The position numbers and the translations under genes are program-made. Positions 56,609 through 64,000 of a DNA stretch of 64,000 nt are shown here, in pieces; the first letter of the stretch is position 1, and each line of letters opens with the position of its first letter. The stretch is taken from the NCBI RefSeq assembly GCF_902809845.1, contig NZ_CADDWI010000012.1:64802-128801 (forward strand). The letters run 5' to 3'. This DNA is from Chelativorans sp. Marseille-P2723. Its GTDB lineage: Bacteria > Pseudomonadota > Alphaproteobacteria > Rhizobiales > Rhizobiaceae. The notes under the pieces were generated by a model, which had not been told where the DNA came from, searched no databases, and saw nothing but the letters and a program-made list of their open reading frames with translations.

Positions 56609-57913
56609 TCAGAACGACATCGTGGTGTAGTCGGCTTCCGGCTCGTAGAGCCCGTCCTCGATGGAGGTGCGGTGTACCACCTCAAGTTTTCCATCTCTCA
56701 CCTGGCTGATGGACTGCTCGCCGAAAACCTGATGAATCTTGCCGTTGAAGACCTTCCGTCCCTGTGGATGCTCGGGGCCAGCGTCCATCTCCGTCATTGC
56801 CTCGGTTGCCTCTATCAGGCTGGTGCGATCCTGTGGACCTCTATAACCGCAGGCTTCCATGGAGCGCTTGATGACATAAAGCGTCTCCCAGCAACCGAAC
56901 ATGTGCGCGGCGGTGGAAACGTCCTTCGGGTCATTCACACTGGCACCGCTCTCGTCCAAGCCGACGGCCTCGCGATAGGCAATTTCGTAGTCCGGCATCT
57001 CAGGCTGGACATAGCGTGCCATCCCTTCCCAGAAATGGCTGCCTTCAAGGAACTCCAAGCCGGGGCTGTTCAGATCGACAGCTTCCAGCGAATCGATGAA
57101 ACCGAAGAGCTGCGGACCGCCGGTGCCGAAAAACTCACCCATTTCCTTCACGAAGGTCAGCACCGCCGGACCCACCATGACGTGGTAGATCACGTCGGTA
57201 TCGCTGGGGATTTGCGGGAAATAGCGGGTGAAGGAAGTCTCGGTGGGGGGGATGGGTACCTGAGCAATGACCTCTCCGCCCTGAGCCTCGATAGCCGGCC
57301 CGAAGAAGTCCCGGTGGTCATGGCCGAACGCATAATCCGGATAGATCAGCGTCACACGCTTGCCGAGATTTTCGGCGATCCAGGGCGCCATCGAACGCAC
57401 CTGCGCCTTCACATCGGTGATGCCCGGCTGCACACAATAGCGGTTCATCTGGCCGGAAGCGACGTGGTAGCCCTCGCTCACCACGTAGTAGGGGATCTTC
57501 AACTCGCCTGCCATCGGCGCAGAGCCGACGACAACATGCGAGAACAGCGTGCCGTAGACGAGATCCACCTTGTGCTGGTTCGCGAATTTCTCCAACACCT
57601 CGGAACCGCGTGCGGCGTCGGTACCGTCATCCTCGATGATGATTTCCAAAGACCGGCCGTTGATGCCGCCTGCCTCATTGATAACGCGGGCCGCGACATT
57701 GGTCACACGTTCGTACCAGCGGCCATAGGCAGCGCCAATCCCTGTGCGGTGGCACTGGAAGCCAATCCTGATCGGCTCGGAGGTCTGCGCCTGTGCGTAC
57801 CGCACAAAGCCAGGCGCAGCCATAAGTCCTGCGGACGCCGCCATGCCCTTGAGCGTCGCTCTGCGGGTCAAGCCATTTGACGTTATGATGTTTGGTTTGC
57901 GATTCTTGCTCAT
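56609..57913 (-). CDS. ABC transporter substrate-binding protein (LivK/AmiC-like)
   Basis: 434 residues. The N-terminus has a Tat-like signal (LTRRATLKGMAASAGLMAAPG, cleavage near AQA about residue 43), then a type-I periplasmic-binding fold (RIGFQCHRTGIGAAYGRW; GGINGRSLEIIIEDDGTD). It resembles the urea/amide- and aromatic-binding members more than strict amino acid binders. It heads the transporter operon. Ligand is unknown; a pyridine carboxylate or amide is suggested by the neighbours. Confidence 0.9.
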   Translation of the reverse strand: MSKNRKPNIITSNGLTRRATLKGMAASAGLMAAPGFVRYAQAQTSEPIRIGFQCHRTGIGAAYGRWYERVTNVAARVINEAGGINGRSLEIIIEDDGTDAARGSEVLEKFANQHKVDLVYGTLFSHVVVGSAPMAGELKIPYYVVSEGYHVASGQMNRYCVQPGITDVKAQVRSMAPWIAENLGKRVTLIYPDYAFGHDHRDFFGPAIEAQGGEVIAQVPIPPTETSFTRYFPQIPSDTDVIYHVMVGPAVLTFVKEMGEFFGTGGPQLFGFIDSLEAVDLNSPGLEFLEGSHFWEGMARYVQPEMPDYEIAYREAVGLDESGASVNDPKDVSTAAHMFGCWETLYVIKRSMEACGYRGPQDRTSLIEATEAMTEMDAGPEHPQGRKVFNGKIHQVFGEQSISQVRDGKLEVVHRTSIEDGLYEPEADYTTMSF

Positions 57914-57928
57914 GAGTGTCCCCTCTCG

Positions 57929-57947
57929 GCTGCCGCTGAGCGGCAGC
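57929..57947 (-). promoter_or_regulatory. Hairpin directly upstream of the binding-protein ribosome site
   Basis: GCTGCCGC and GCGGCAGC form a perfect 8-bp stem with a 3-base loop, about 15 bases before the ATG and just before the GAGAGGGGA ribosome site. It could be a stabilising 5' mRNA structure or an operator. No promoter boxes were recognised with confidence in the 104-base gap. Confidence 0.45.
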
Positions 57948-58017
57948 TCATCTTAAGGCACATGCCGCCGCAAGAAGAAAACCACCAAACCCGCGCAGTT
58001 GCAACAATTTCAACTAT

Positions 58018-59448
58018 CTATCCGGCTGTAGGCGTCGACAGGAGCCAAAGCCCGAATATCGTATAGCCGATCATGAGAACTGTCATGGGGAGCTGACTCA
58101 AGTTGGCGCGCCGACCGGAACCATAAAGGCGCGAAGCGATGCCATGTGCAAGGATGACCGCCAGCACATGGCCGGCGATGATGGCAAGCGCCTGCGCGTT
58201 CCAGATTACCCAGGCAGAATCGGCGCCAAGCACAATACCCGCCTGCACATGAGGTATTGCGGTGCCAAAAAGGTCCCACCCTTTGAAAAACGGGTCGGAG
58301 AAGGAGGCAAGCGCGTACTGCCCGTCAACGAGCAGCGCTGTGAGGTAATGGGAGAAGTGATAGGCGAGTGCGATTGGAACGATGGACCAGACGAGAAGGC
58401 CTGACGCCCGCAACCAGCCGCGCCCACCTGCAAGCCGCTCACCCGCCCAGGTAGCCAATGCGAAAAGTGTCCCAAGGGCGAGAAACATGGCGAGAAGTCC
58501 GAAGGTGTTTTGCGCCACCACCGCGGAGCGGCCCGGAAACTCCAGCGGATTGATGCCAATAGTGCCAAGCCAGAGGAAGGTGCGCATGAATCCGTCGAAG
58601 GATACGGAACTCAGCGCAAGCAGGAGAAAGGCGACACCGCTGGGCGGCAAAGGCTCGATACTCGTTAGCTTTCCGCCGGGAACACAGAGGAAGAGCCGGA
58701 ACCCGTGGCATTCCCTCTTGGCCTCGAAGATCGAAAGCCGCGACAGCAGCCGGAAGAAAACGGAGAGGAACTCCATGCGCGCGGTCCACACTTCGAAGCC
58801 GAAGAGGCAGATACCTGCAAAGGTGAAGAACCAATAGATGAAGACGGCTATCGCAAGTCGCGCCGGATCATCCGGAGCGATGTAGACCAGTTCAAACCAG
58901 GCGAAAGCGAAGAGCATCAAGACGGCGGGTCGATAGGCCAGCCGGGCGGGCAGCCGGAATGAACCCTTTTCGGGAAGCCCGAGCCGCACCAGCAGCCGCC
59001 ACAAGCCGTACCATGGGTTGACCCACCCCCAAAGATTGCCAAAGAGCCCGTGAGCAAGCGTCAGCCCCACCCAGAACAGCGTCCAGACGACCAGTGGCAG
59101 CGGGTTTGCCAGTGGGTCGCGGCTGCCCCACAGGCCGGCATAAACCAAGGCAGAGAGGAAAAGAAACGACGCAAAGCTTATTCCTGTGCGACCGTCAAAG
59201 GGGATACGCAGGAACGTCACGCGCCAGGCGGCAAGCCGCAGAAGTGGTCTTGCTGGCAGGAAGGCGAGTGCCAAAAAACTCACAGCGACAGCGAGCGCCC
59301 CTCCAAGCACATAATATTGTGTCGGCAAAAGAAGCACATGCCCCCTATCGGAGGCATGCGCGAACGCGGGCCCGCACAACGAGACCGAAAGGCCCACACA
59401 GTAAAGCAACAGCAAGAATCGGTAAAATGTAAGCGCCCTCATGGGCAC
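58018..59448 (-). CDS. Polytopic membrane protein of unknown function
   Basis: 476 residues with an N-terminal signal-like segment ending near AFAHASD and then about ten to eleven membrane segments (Trp- and Phe-rich). No catalytic motif was recognised; conserved-looking polar membrane residues include AYHFSHYLTAL and WNPWYG-like WVNPWYGLW. It is on the same strand and 104 bases before the binding-protein gene, so it could be part of that operon or simply adjacent. A periplasmic metal or heterocycle role would be guesswork. Confidence 0.85.
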   Translation of the reverse strand: MPMRALTFYRFLLLLYCVGLSVSLCGPAFAHASDRGHVLLLPTQYYVLGGALAVAVSFLALAFLPARPLLRLAAWRVTFLRIPFDGRTGISFASFLFLSALVYAGLWGSRDPLANPLPLVVWTLFWVGLTLAHGLFGNLWGWVNPWYGLWRLLVRLGLPEKGSFRLPARLAYRPAVLMLFAFAWFELVYIAPDDPARLAIAVFIYWFFTFAGICLFGFEVWTARMEFLSVFFRLLSRLSIFEAKRECHGFRLFLCVPGGKLTSIEPLPPSGVAFLLLALSSVSFDGFMRTFLWLGTIGINPLEFPGRSAVVAQNTFGLLAMFLALGTLFALATWAGERLAGGRGWLRASGLLVWSIVPIALAYHFSHYLTALLVDGQYALASFSDPFFKGWDLFGTAIPHVQAGIVLGADSAWVIWNAQALAIIAGHVLAVILAHGIASRLYGSGRRANLSQLPMTVLMIGYTIFGLWLLSTPTAG

Positions 59449-59567
59449 AATGTGACCGAGAAACGCCGTCGTGAAAAGGAGATGTGCCGGGCTAGAGGGG
59501 AATCGGCTCTCTTATCCGGAATGCCCGGAGTAGTTTTTGCTCCCGCGGTCATCTTCGGCTGGCAAGA

Positions 59568-60464
59568 TCATGCCGCCTTCGCTGCCCCCATCGCGGTCAG
59601 CCGGGAAATCAGCGAAGCAGCGTCAAATGGTGCTCGCACTTTCGCATCATTGTCGAAATAGACATAGACGTCGCGCCCCGACGCACGTGGTTTCACAGGA
59701 CCAAGCACGCGGCTTGCGTCCTCCGGCTCACGGCCCTGCGCCCAGGCACATATGCGCGCCGCCCAGCGCCCAAGAGCTTCATCGTCATAGCCGCTCGCAT
59801 AAAGCTGCTCCGAGCCATGCAACCGGCAATAGACGAAGTCGGCGGTGACATCCATCAGCAGCGGCCATTCCGGTGCATCCGCCACAACCAATGCATCGCC
59901 ATATCTTCGCAGAAGCGCAATGAATTCCTCCGTACAGAAGCTTGCATGCCGAATTTCAATGGCGTGGTGCAATGGCTGCTTGCCGCGGGCATCGACGAAA
60001 GCCCGGCCTTTCATCCGTCCGTCATGCCGGCGGGCCAGCCTGGCCGCTTCGTCCATGTCACGCGGCAATAGTTCGAGAAAAGCGGCAAAACGGTCCGGAT
60101 CGAACTTCATGCGGGGCGGAAACTGCCAGAGAATTGGCCCCAGCTTCTTCCCCAGCAGAAGCACACCGGATGCCATGAAATTGGCAAGCGGAGCTTCTAC
60201 ATCCTTCAGCCGTTTCATATGGGTGATGTAGCGCGAGCCCTTCACGGCGAAGACGAAATCGTCCGGCGTCTCCTCCCGCCAGCGCGCAAAGCTTTCCGGC
60301 CGTTGCATCCCGTAAAAAGTGCCGTTGATCTCGATCGAAGGGAAACGCTGCGCCGCATGGGCAAGCTCCTTACTGTGTGGCAGGCCCTTCGGATAAAAGA
60401 CGCCCCGCCACGGCTTGTAGGTCCAGCCGGAGATGCCGATGCGGATCGTCCCTTGCTTGCCCAT
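59568..60464 (-). CDS. DUF72 (YecE-like) protein
   Basis: 298-residue TIM-barrel-like DUF72 protein: RIGISGWTYKPWRGVFYP, EINGTFYGMQRPESFARW, FAVKGSRYITHMKRL, ILWQFPP and VYVYFDNDA are the conserved segments. Family function is not known. It is a single gene, 119 bases before the membrane-protein gene. Confidence 0.9.
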   Translation of the reverse strand: MGKQGTIRIGISGWTYKPWRGVFYPKGLPHSKELAHAAQRFPSIEINGTFYGMQRPESFARWREETPDDFVFAVKGSRYITHMKRLKDVEAPLANFMASGVLLLGKKLGPILWQFPPRMKFDPDRFAAFLELLPRDMDEAARLARRHDGRMKGRAFVDARGKQPLHHAIEIRHASFCTEEFIALLRRYGDALVVADAPEWPLLMDVTADFVYCRLHGSEQLYASGYDDEALGRWAARICAWAQGREPEDASRVLGPVKPRASGRDVYVYFDNDAKVRAPFDAASLISRLTAMGAAKAA

Positions 60465-60595
60465 AACGCGTCGCCATCATTACGCCGGTCGCCTGCCGGA
60501 ACGGGGCGCGCCGCAATTTCGTTCCGAAGAGTTAGGCATCGCGAGCGAGGCGTGGAAGGAAGGTCCTGAATTCGATGGCACTCCACCTAGAAAGG

Positions 60596-61270
60596 TCAGA
60601 CCGCTACCGCGTGATTGCCTTGCAGGACAACCACGCGTGTGCCCGGAGGAACGCGCCGGTAAAGATCGATGATGTCCTGGTTCAGCAGGCGGATGCAGCC
60701 ACTGGAAATTGCCCGGCCGATTGACCAATCCTCTGTCGTCCCATGGATACGGTAGAGCGTGTCGACGCCATTCCTGAAAAGATAAAGTGCCCGTGGTCCC
60801 AGCGGATTCGTGATTCCGGGCTCCATGCCCCCCGCAAGATGTGCGTAGCGCTCAGGTTCGCGAGCGATCATGCTTGCCGTTGGCGTCCAGCGGGGCCATT
60901 CGCGCTTGTATTGCACAACCGCCGCCCCCTCAAACTCCAGTCCTGCCTTCCCGACGCCAATACCGTAGCGCAACGCGCGACCGTTCTCCTGAACGAGGTA
61001 GAGAAAGCGTGCGGCAGTATCGATAATGACCGTTCCCGGCGGCTCGTGCGTTGCATAAGACACTTCCTGCCGCCAGTATTGCGGCTCCACCTGCGAGAGA
61101 TCCGCCGCCTTTATCGGAAAGGGCTCGTCGTGGATCGGGGCGTACATCATCAGGAAATGCTCCGGAATCGCAGGTTTCTGCGGCACCAGTTCCGGGGTTC
61201 CACGGAAGCTGCACCCGCTTGCGAAAGCGGCGGCTGAAAGCAAAAATGCACGACGGGACAACTGAAGCAA
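60596..61270 (-). CDS. L,D-transpeptidase lipoprotein (YkuD domain)
   Basis: 224 residues. A twin-arginine-like start (LSRRAFLLSAAAFASGC) ends in a lipobox, so it is likely a lipoprotein. The YkuD domain from about residue 85 has the HGTTEDWSIGRAISSGCIRL signature with catalytic C192 and the His about 13 residues before. It crosslinks peptidoglycan or attaches proteins to it. The start is set at TTG 61270, after GGAGAA; no ATG stands nearby, and the frame upstream to 61399 looks non-coding. Confidence 0.88.
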   Translation of the reverse strand: MLQLSRRAFLLSAAAFASGCSFRGTPELVPQKPAIPEHFLMMYAPIHDEPFPIKAADLSQVEPQYWRQEVSYATHEPPGTVIIDTAARFLYLVQENGRALRYGIGVGKAGLEFEGAAVVQYKREWPRWTPTASMIAREPERYAHLAGGMEPGITNPLGPRALYLFRNGVDTLYRIHGTTEDWSIGRAISSGCIRLLNQDIIDLYRRVPPGTRVVVLQGNHAVAV

Positions 61271-61402
61271 CGCGGGTTCTCCTGGACCAACTTGGTGTGT
61301 GTGAACCTGTCGATCCAAAAAAATGACCAGAGAATGGCTCCGACGATGCAGGAAAAGGTGATCGGGAGATAATTGGCTAATGTTGCAGAAAGGGCGCACA
61401 AT

Positions 61403-61425
61403 CTCTCCTCTTTCTATAAGGAGAG
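61403..61425. repeat. Short palindrome of the CTCTCCT/AGGAGAG type
   Basis: CTCTCCT (61403-61409) and AGGAGAG (61419-61425) are inverted copies with a 9-base spacer, similar in style to the palindrome at 56557-56584. It lies between the L,D-transpeptidase gene and the decayed ParB-like gene. Confidence 0.4.
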
Positions 61426-61509
61426 GTTCAATTGCCGCCGACGGTTATGCCACCAGCAGTGGTTCAACCAATACTGGCGGGAAAGCCGTTTTGCAGAGGC
61501 TTCGCTTTG

Positions 61510-62263
61510 ATGGACGAGGTCCAATCGGAGGGGCCACTTTGGGAGAACCGGAAGGTTGCTCGTGACCAGATTGTCGTTGATCCTGATTTTAGGACCCGCA
61601 GAGGCGGCTTAATGCGACACACGTCAAGACGCTCATGGGAGCACTGCGGCGAGGAGGACATCTAACCCGTGTGGTCTTGTGGAAGGCAGAAGGGCCGAGC
61701 GTTCTGGTACTTCTCGACGGCAAGCACAGGCTTGCGGCTTATGCGTCCACCGGATGGCGGGGAAAGATACCCGCAAGGATCGTTGAGTGTTCCCGTAAGG
61801 ACGCCCTGCTGATTGCTGCTGCCGCCAATACCAAGGATGCGTTGCCGCTGTCACAGAGCGAGAGGACGGATGTTGCTTGGCGGCTTGTCCGTGAGCCCAA
61901 TGCTCATTCACGAAAGCCGAGATTGCGGGGGGCCTCGGGCATAGCCGAGCGAACCGTGACAACGATGCGGGCACGGTGGCGGAAGATAAAAGTGGCCGGA
62001 AGGGAACCAACGGGGTTTTGGTTTCAGGATCGAAAGGAAGATACCGGTGATGAGGATTGCCGATCGATGAACGACGCGAGAAGATTGATGCTCTCGCGGT
62101 GAAGATGAGGAAGGCTGCCGGACATGTGGCTTTCGCTGATGAGCAGCTATTTGCTGAGGCTCTTGATGCGGCTTTTGGGCGTCGGCTACGTGCCGCCATA
62201 GACTACCTTTATCCGCCCGAGGACTTCAATGAATGGCTGGAAATGGAGATTGTCGATGCGTAA
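61510..62263 (+). pseudogene. Decayed ParB-like gene (ParB/Srx N-terminal domain)
   Basis: Read over three frames this gives a ParB-like protein: DQIVVDPDFRTRRGG in the first frame, then NATHVKTLMGALRRGGHL, VLLDGKHRLAAYASTGW, and ERTDVAWRLVRE with a possible HTH (GIAERTVTTMR) in the second, and EKIDALAVKM to EWLEMEIVDA in the third. The first break is a one-base loss at 61606-61608; the second lies at about 62040-62060. The DGKHR motif is the ParB-type nucleotide-binding box. Such stand-alone genes occur in phages and plasmids, so this is probably a remnant of a mobile element. The third piece could be a separate small gene. Confidence 0.65.
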
Positions 62264-62422
62264 GAATGTGACGATGAAGACGATCCCGAGATACCGTTCT
62301 AAGGCGCTCAGGGCAACCTAGAGAGGGCAAATTGCCCCCATTCTTTCCCAAATGGATCAGTTGCAGTGATTCCAGTTCTTGCTAAGACTAAGAGAGCTTG
62401 GTCGTGGGGGGGGTCATTGCAG

Positions 62423-62701
62423 ATGCAAGTTTTTCTTATCATCGCCTATATCGTCGTGGGACTGGTCCAGCTATTCGCCATTATGGACGGCGTGGCATAC
62501 GGATTGAACATCGCGAGCTTCTTTAGCTTCTTCATTGCGCTGTTCGTGACTTATGTCCCTCTCTTAGGGTCGCTGCTCGGAGTATATGGCGCTGTGAACG
62601 CGTGGGATTGGGGATTGTGGCAAGCTCTTGTGCTATTTTTCTGGTATGTTCCCGTAGCTCTCGCACTTGCATCTGCGAGCGCGGTATTTGATCGTCGGTA
62701 A
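62423..62701 (+). CDS. Small hydrophobic membrane protein
   Basis: 92 residues with three membrane segments (VFLIIAYIVVGLVQLFAI; ASFFSFFIALFVTYVPLLGSLLGVYG; LWQALVLFFWYVPVALALA). Start at 62423 is the first ATG with a G-rich upstream stretch; ATG 62366 is also in frame. No family was recognised. It is directly followed by a DUF805-type gene. Confidence 0.6.
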   Translation: MQVFLIIAYIVVGLVQLFAIMDGVAYGLNIASFFSFFIALFVTYVPLLGSLLGVYGAVNAWDWGLWQALVLFFWYVPVALALASASAVFDRR

Positions 62702-62705
62702 AAGA

Positions 62706-63089
62706 GTGGGTGTTGCCGCGACAGAGAGTTGGTTTTCTCTCTCTACGAGGAGGAACCGTAAGAGCTTCATTTTAGCGTCACTGCTTTTGTCAGGAGTAAT
62801 GCTCGCGCTTTCGGCCGCGTTGTGGTTCTTTGCTCCGTCGCAGCAGACCGGTACCACGATTTTTCTACTCTTTTTCATCCCCTACCTCATATGCGCCTAT
62901 ACGCTATCTGCTCAGCGTCTTAGAGACATGAACCTCAGTGGTTGGCTAGCGCTACTGTGGATCCCGGTCGGTGTTGCTGATGAACAATTCGGAGGGGCTG
63001 CTTCGCTCGCGTTCCTGATTGTGCTATGCGCCATTCCCGGCACCTCCGGGGTAAATCGGTATGGACCGGATCCGCTAACGGGAGAGTAG
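62706..63089 (+). CDS. DUF805-like membrane protein
   Basis: About 127 residues with three to four membrane segments and the DUF805 features: FSLSTRRNRKSF at the start, AQRLRDMNLSGW in the middle and NRYGPDPLTGE at the end. The start is GTG 62706 or TTG 62688; no ATG fits. It probably shares a transcript with the small membrane protein before it. Function is unknown. Confidence 0.7.
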   Translation: MGVAATESWFSLSTRRNRKSFILASLLLSGVMLALSAALWFFAPSQQTGTTIFLLFFIPYLICAYTLSAQRLRDMNLSGWLALLWIPVGVADEQFGGAASLAFLIVLCAIPGTSGVNRYGPDPLTGE

Positions 63090-63322
63090 GAGCCAGAGCA
63101 TCTTAACGTTTGCGCCTCCAATTTGTTTGCAGCAGCCGAAAAGATGATGTCGAGAGGCGTTTCGATAAGAGACCCTGGGGTGAGACATGGCTTCTAAAAG
63201 TGCAGGAGCTGGAAAACTCGCACTAGCGACAGGCGAAACATAGAAACTTTGAAGGGGTCAGAACGCGGGGCAGAAGGTCAGAACTGACACTAACTTATTG
63301 ATTTTTATAGTGAATATATACT

Positions 63323-63398
63323 TGGTGGAGCTGAGGGGAATCGAACCCCTGACCTCATCATTGCGAACGATGCGCTCTCCCAACTGAGCTACAGCCCC
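63323..63398 (-). tRNA. tRNA-Ala (anticodon CGC)
   Basis: A full cloverleaf on the minus strand beginning GGGGCTGTAGCTCAG, with anticodon loop TTCGCAA (anticodon CGC, reading GCG), a T-loop GGTTCGATTCC and an encoded 3' CCA. The acceptor stem pairs with one G-U. The 76-base gene ends in an AT-rich stretch. tRNA genes are frequent integration sites, which may explain the decayed mobile-like genes beside it. Confidence 0.96.
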
Positions 63399-63598
63399 GT
63401 AATCGCCAGAATGGCGCGCATTTAGGTCTTGCCTGCCGGCCCTGTCAAGCGTGCTGTTGGGCAAGCATGCCTCTTGAACCGATCCGGCGTTCCGAACGCT
63501 GCTTCAAGGGGAGAGCCCGCCACCGGTGGACGCCCCCGCGCAGGGCTTGCCGCCGCGCCCGCCAGTGGCTACATGTCGCAAAACTTTGGGAGACCGGC

Positions 63599-63889
63599 AT
63601 GCTAGCGCTTTTCCGCACCATCGATCTGGCGCTGAATATATACTGGTGGTTCATCATAGCGGCTGCCATCTTCTCGTGGCTTTATGCCTTCAACGTCGTC
63701 AATCCCCGCAACCAGTTCGTGGGCATGATCGGCGACTTCCTATTCCGCGTCACGGAACCAGCGTTGCGGCCGATCCGCAGCTTCCTGCCAGACATGGGCG
63801 GCATAGACATCTCGCCCATTATCCTGCTGCTGATCATCTTCTTTCTGCGTCAGCTTCTCTGGACGACGATCGCCCCCGTCTTTATGTAA
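63599..63889 (+). CDS. yggT: YggT-family membrane protein
   Basis: 96 residues, two membrane segments, with the YggT motif [30 protein letters not shown] split across the two halves of the pattern. Start at 63599 has GGGAGA upstream; the in-frame extension to 63467 is discarded. In rhizobia it often precedes a DUF167 gene, but none is seen in the last 110 bases. Confidence 0.92.
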   Translation: MLALFRTIDLALNIYWWFIIAAAIFSWLYAFNVVNPRNQFVGMIGDFLFRVTEPALRPIRSFLPDMGGIDISPIILLLIIFFLRQLLWTTIAPVFM

Positions 63890-64000
63890 TGTGCGAGCGT
63901 GCCTGCCCCGTTATCCAAGGGGATGCTATGGCAAAGCCTCGTGCTGACGCTCGTGCAACGGACCGTGGCGTCAGTCTTTCGATAGCGCGTCGATCTTCCG

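Noticed and set aside
56672-57880. 402-codon plus-strand frame opposite the substrate-binding protein
   Set aside because: Antisense shadow; the minus-strand gene has a signal peptide and a clear fold.
63241-63300. Direct repeat GGTCAGAAC twice near tRNA-Ala
   Set aside because: Only two 9-base copies with no regular spacing to any feature; not enough to call an attachment site or array.
63971-64000. Nine codons and a stop of a possible minus-strand gene entering from the right edge (reads RKIDALSKD)
   Set aside because: Too short to identify or support as a gene.

Overview
The window looks like chromosomal DNA of an alphaproteobacterium of the order Rhizobiales, most likely a Phyllobacteriaceae/Mesorhizobium-type organism. 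The reasons are high G+C (about 60% by eye), an Omp19-like protease-inhibitor lipoprotein, an alphaproteobacterial Mic60 gene between hemD and hemY, a TrcR (DUF1013) cell-cycle regulator, a 6S RNA in front of the 5-formyl-THF cyclo-ligase gene, and the mdh-sucC-sucD-sucA-odhB order. No IS element, CRISPR array or intact prophage was seen.

Layout. 1-9.2 kb (minus strand): TCA-cycle operon mdh-sucCD-sucA-odhB, where odhB is cut by the window edge and carries two lipoyl domains, then zapE and an Omp19-like lipoprotein. 9.6-13.9 kb (plus): dapF-mtaB-ftsY-yciB, tightly packed. 13.9-19.6 kb (minus): a SulP transporter behind an XRE regulator with a palindromic operator, then the overlapping chain tsaD-gpsA-yciI-EVE-methyltransferase. 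19.6-29.4 kb (plus): hemC-hemD-mic60-hemY, terB, a GATase, 6S RNA, fau, ymdB-like, terC, yebC, then a SelW-like gene broken by two frameshifts. 29.8-42.6 kb: rpmE with its terminator, an ABC exporter, a secreted nuclease, an SMR pump, trcR, an SRPBCC/alcohol dehydrogenase pair, a MarR/NfeD/slipin group, and an endonuclease-phosphatase/YbhN/phospholipase D group. 43-45.9 kb (plus): an AGCS amino acid symporter and asd.

45.9-57.9 kb is the most interesting accessory block. Five minus-strand genes, each overlapping the next by the four bases ATGA, encode an FAD subunit, a fused 2Fe-2S/molybdopterin hydroxylase, a 6-hydroxynicotinate reductase-like Fe-S flavoprotein, an ApbE-superfamily UPF0280 protein and a MarR regulator. 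A divergent gene encodes a nicotinamidase, and behind it lies a complete branched-chain-type ABC transporter operon (substrate-binding protein, two permeases, two ATPases). The gene content fits uptake of an N-heterocycle, its hydroxylation, and then ring reduction (nicotinamide to nicotinate to 6-hydroxynicotinate to the tetrahydro-oxo product). UPF0280 could be the enzyme that attaches flavin to the reductase. No enamidase or later pathway enzyme is visible, so the substrate remains an inference.

58-64 kb: an unknown polytopic membrane protein, a DUF72 protein, an L,D-transpeptidase lipoprotein, a decayed ParB-like gene with two small membrane-protein genes next to it, tRNA-Ala(CGC), and yggT.
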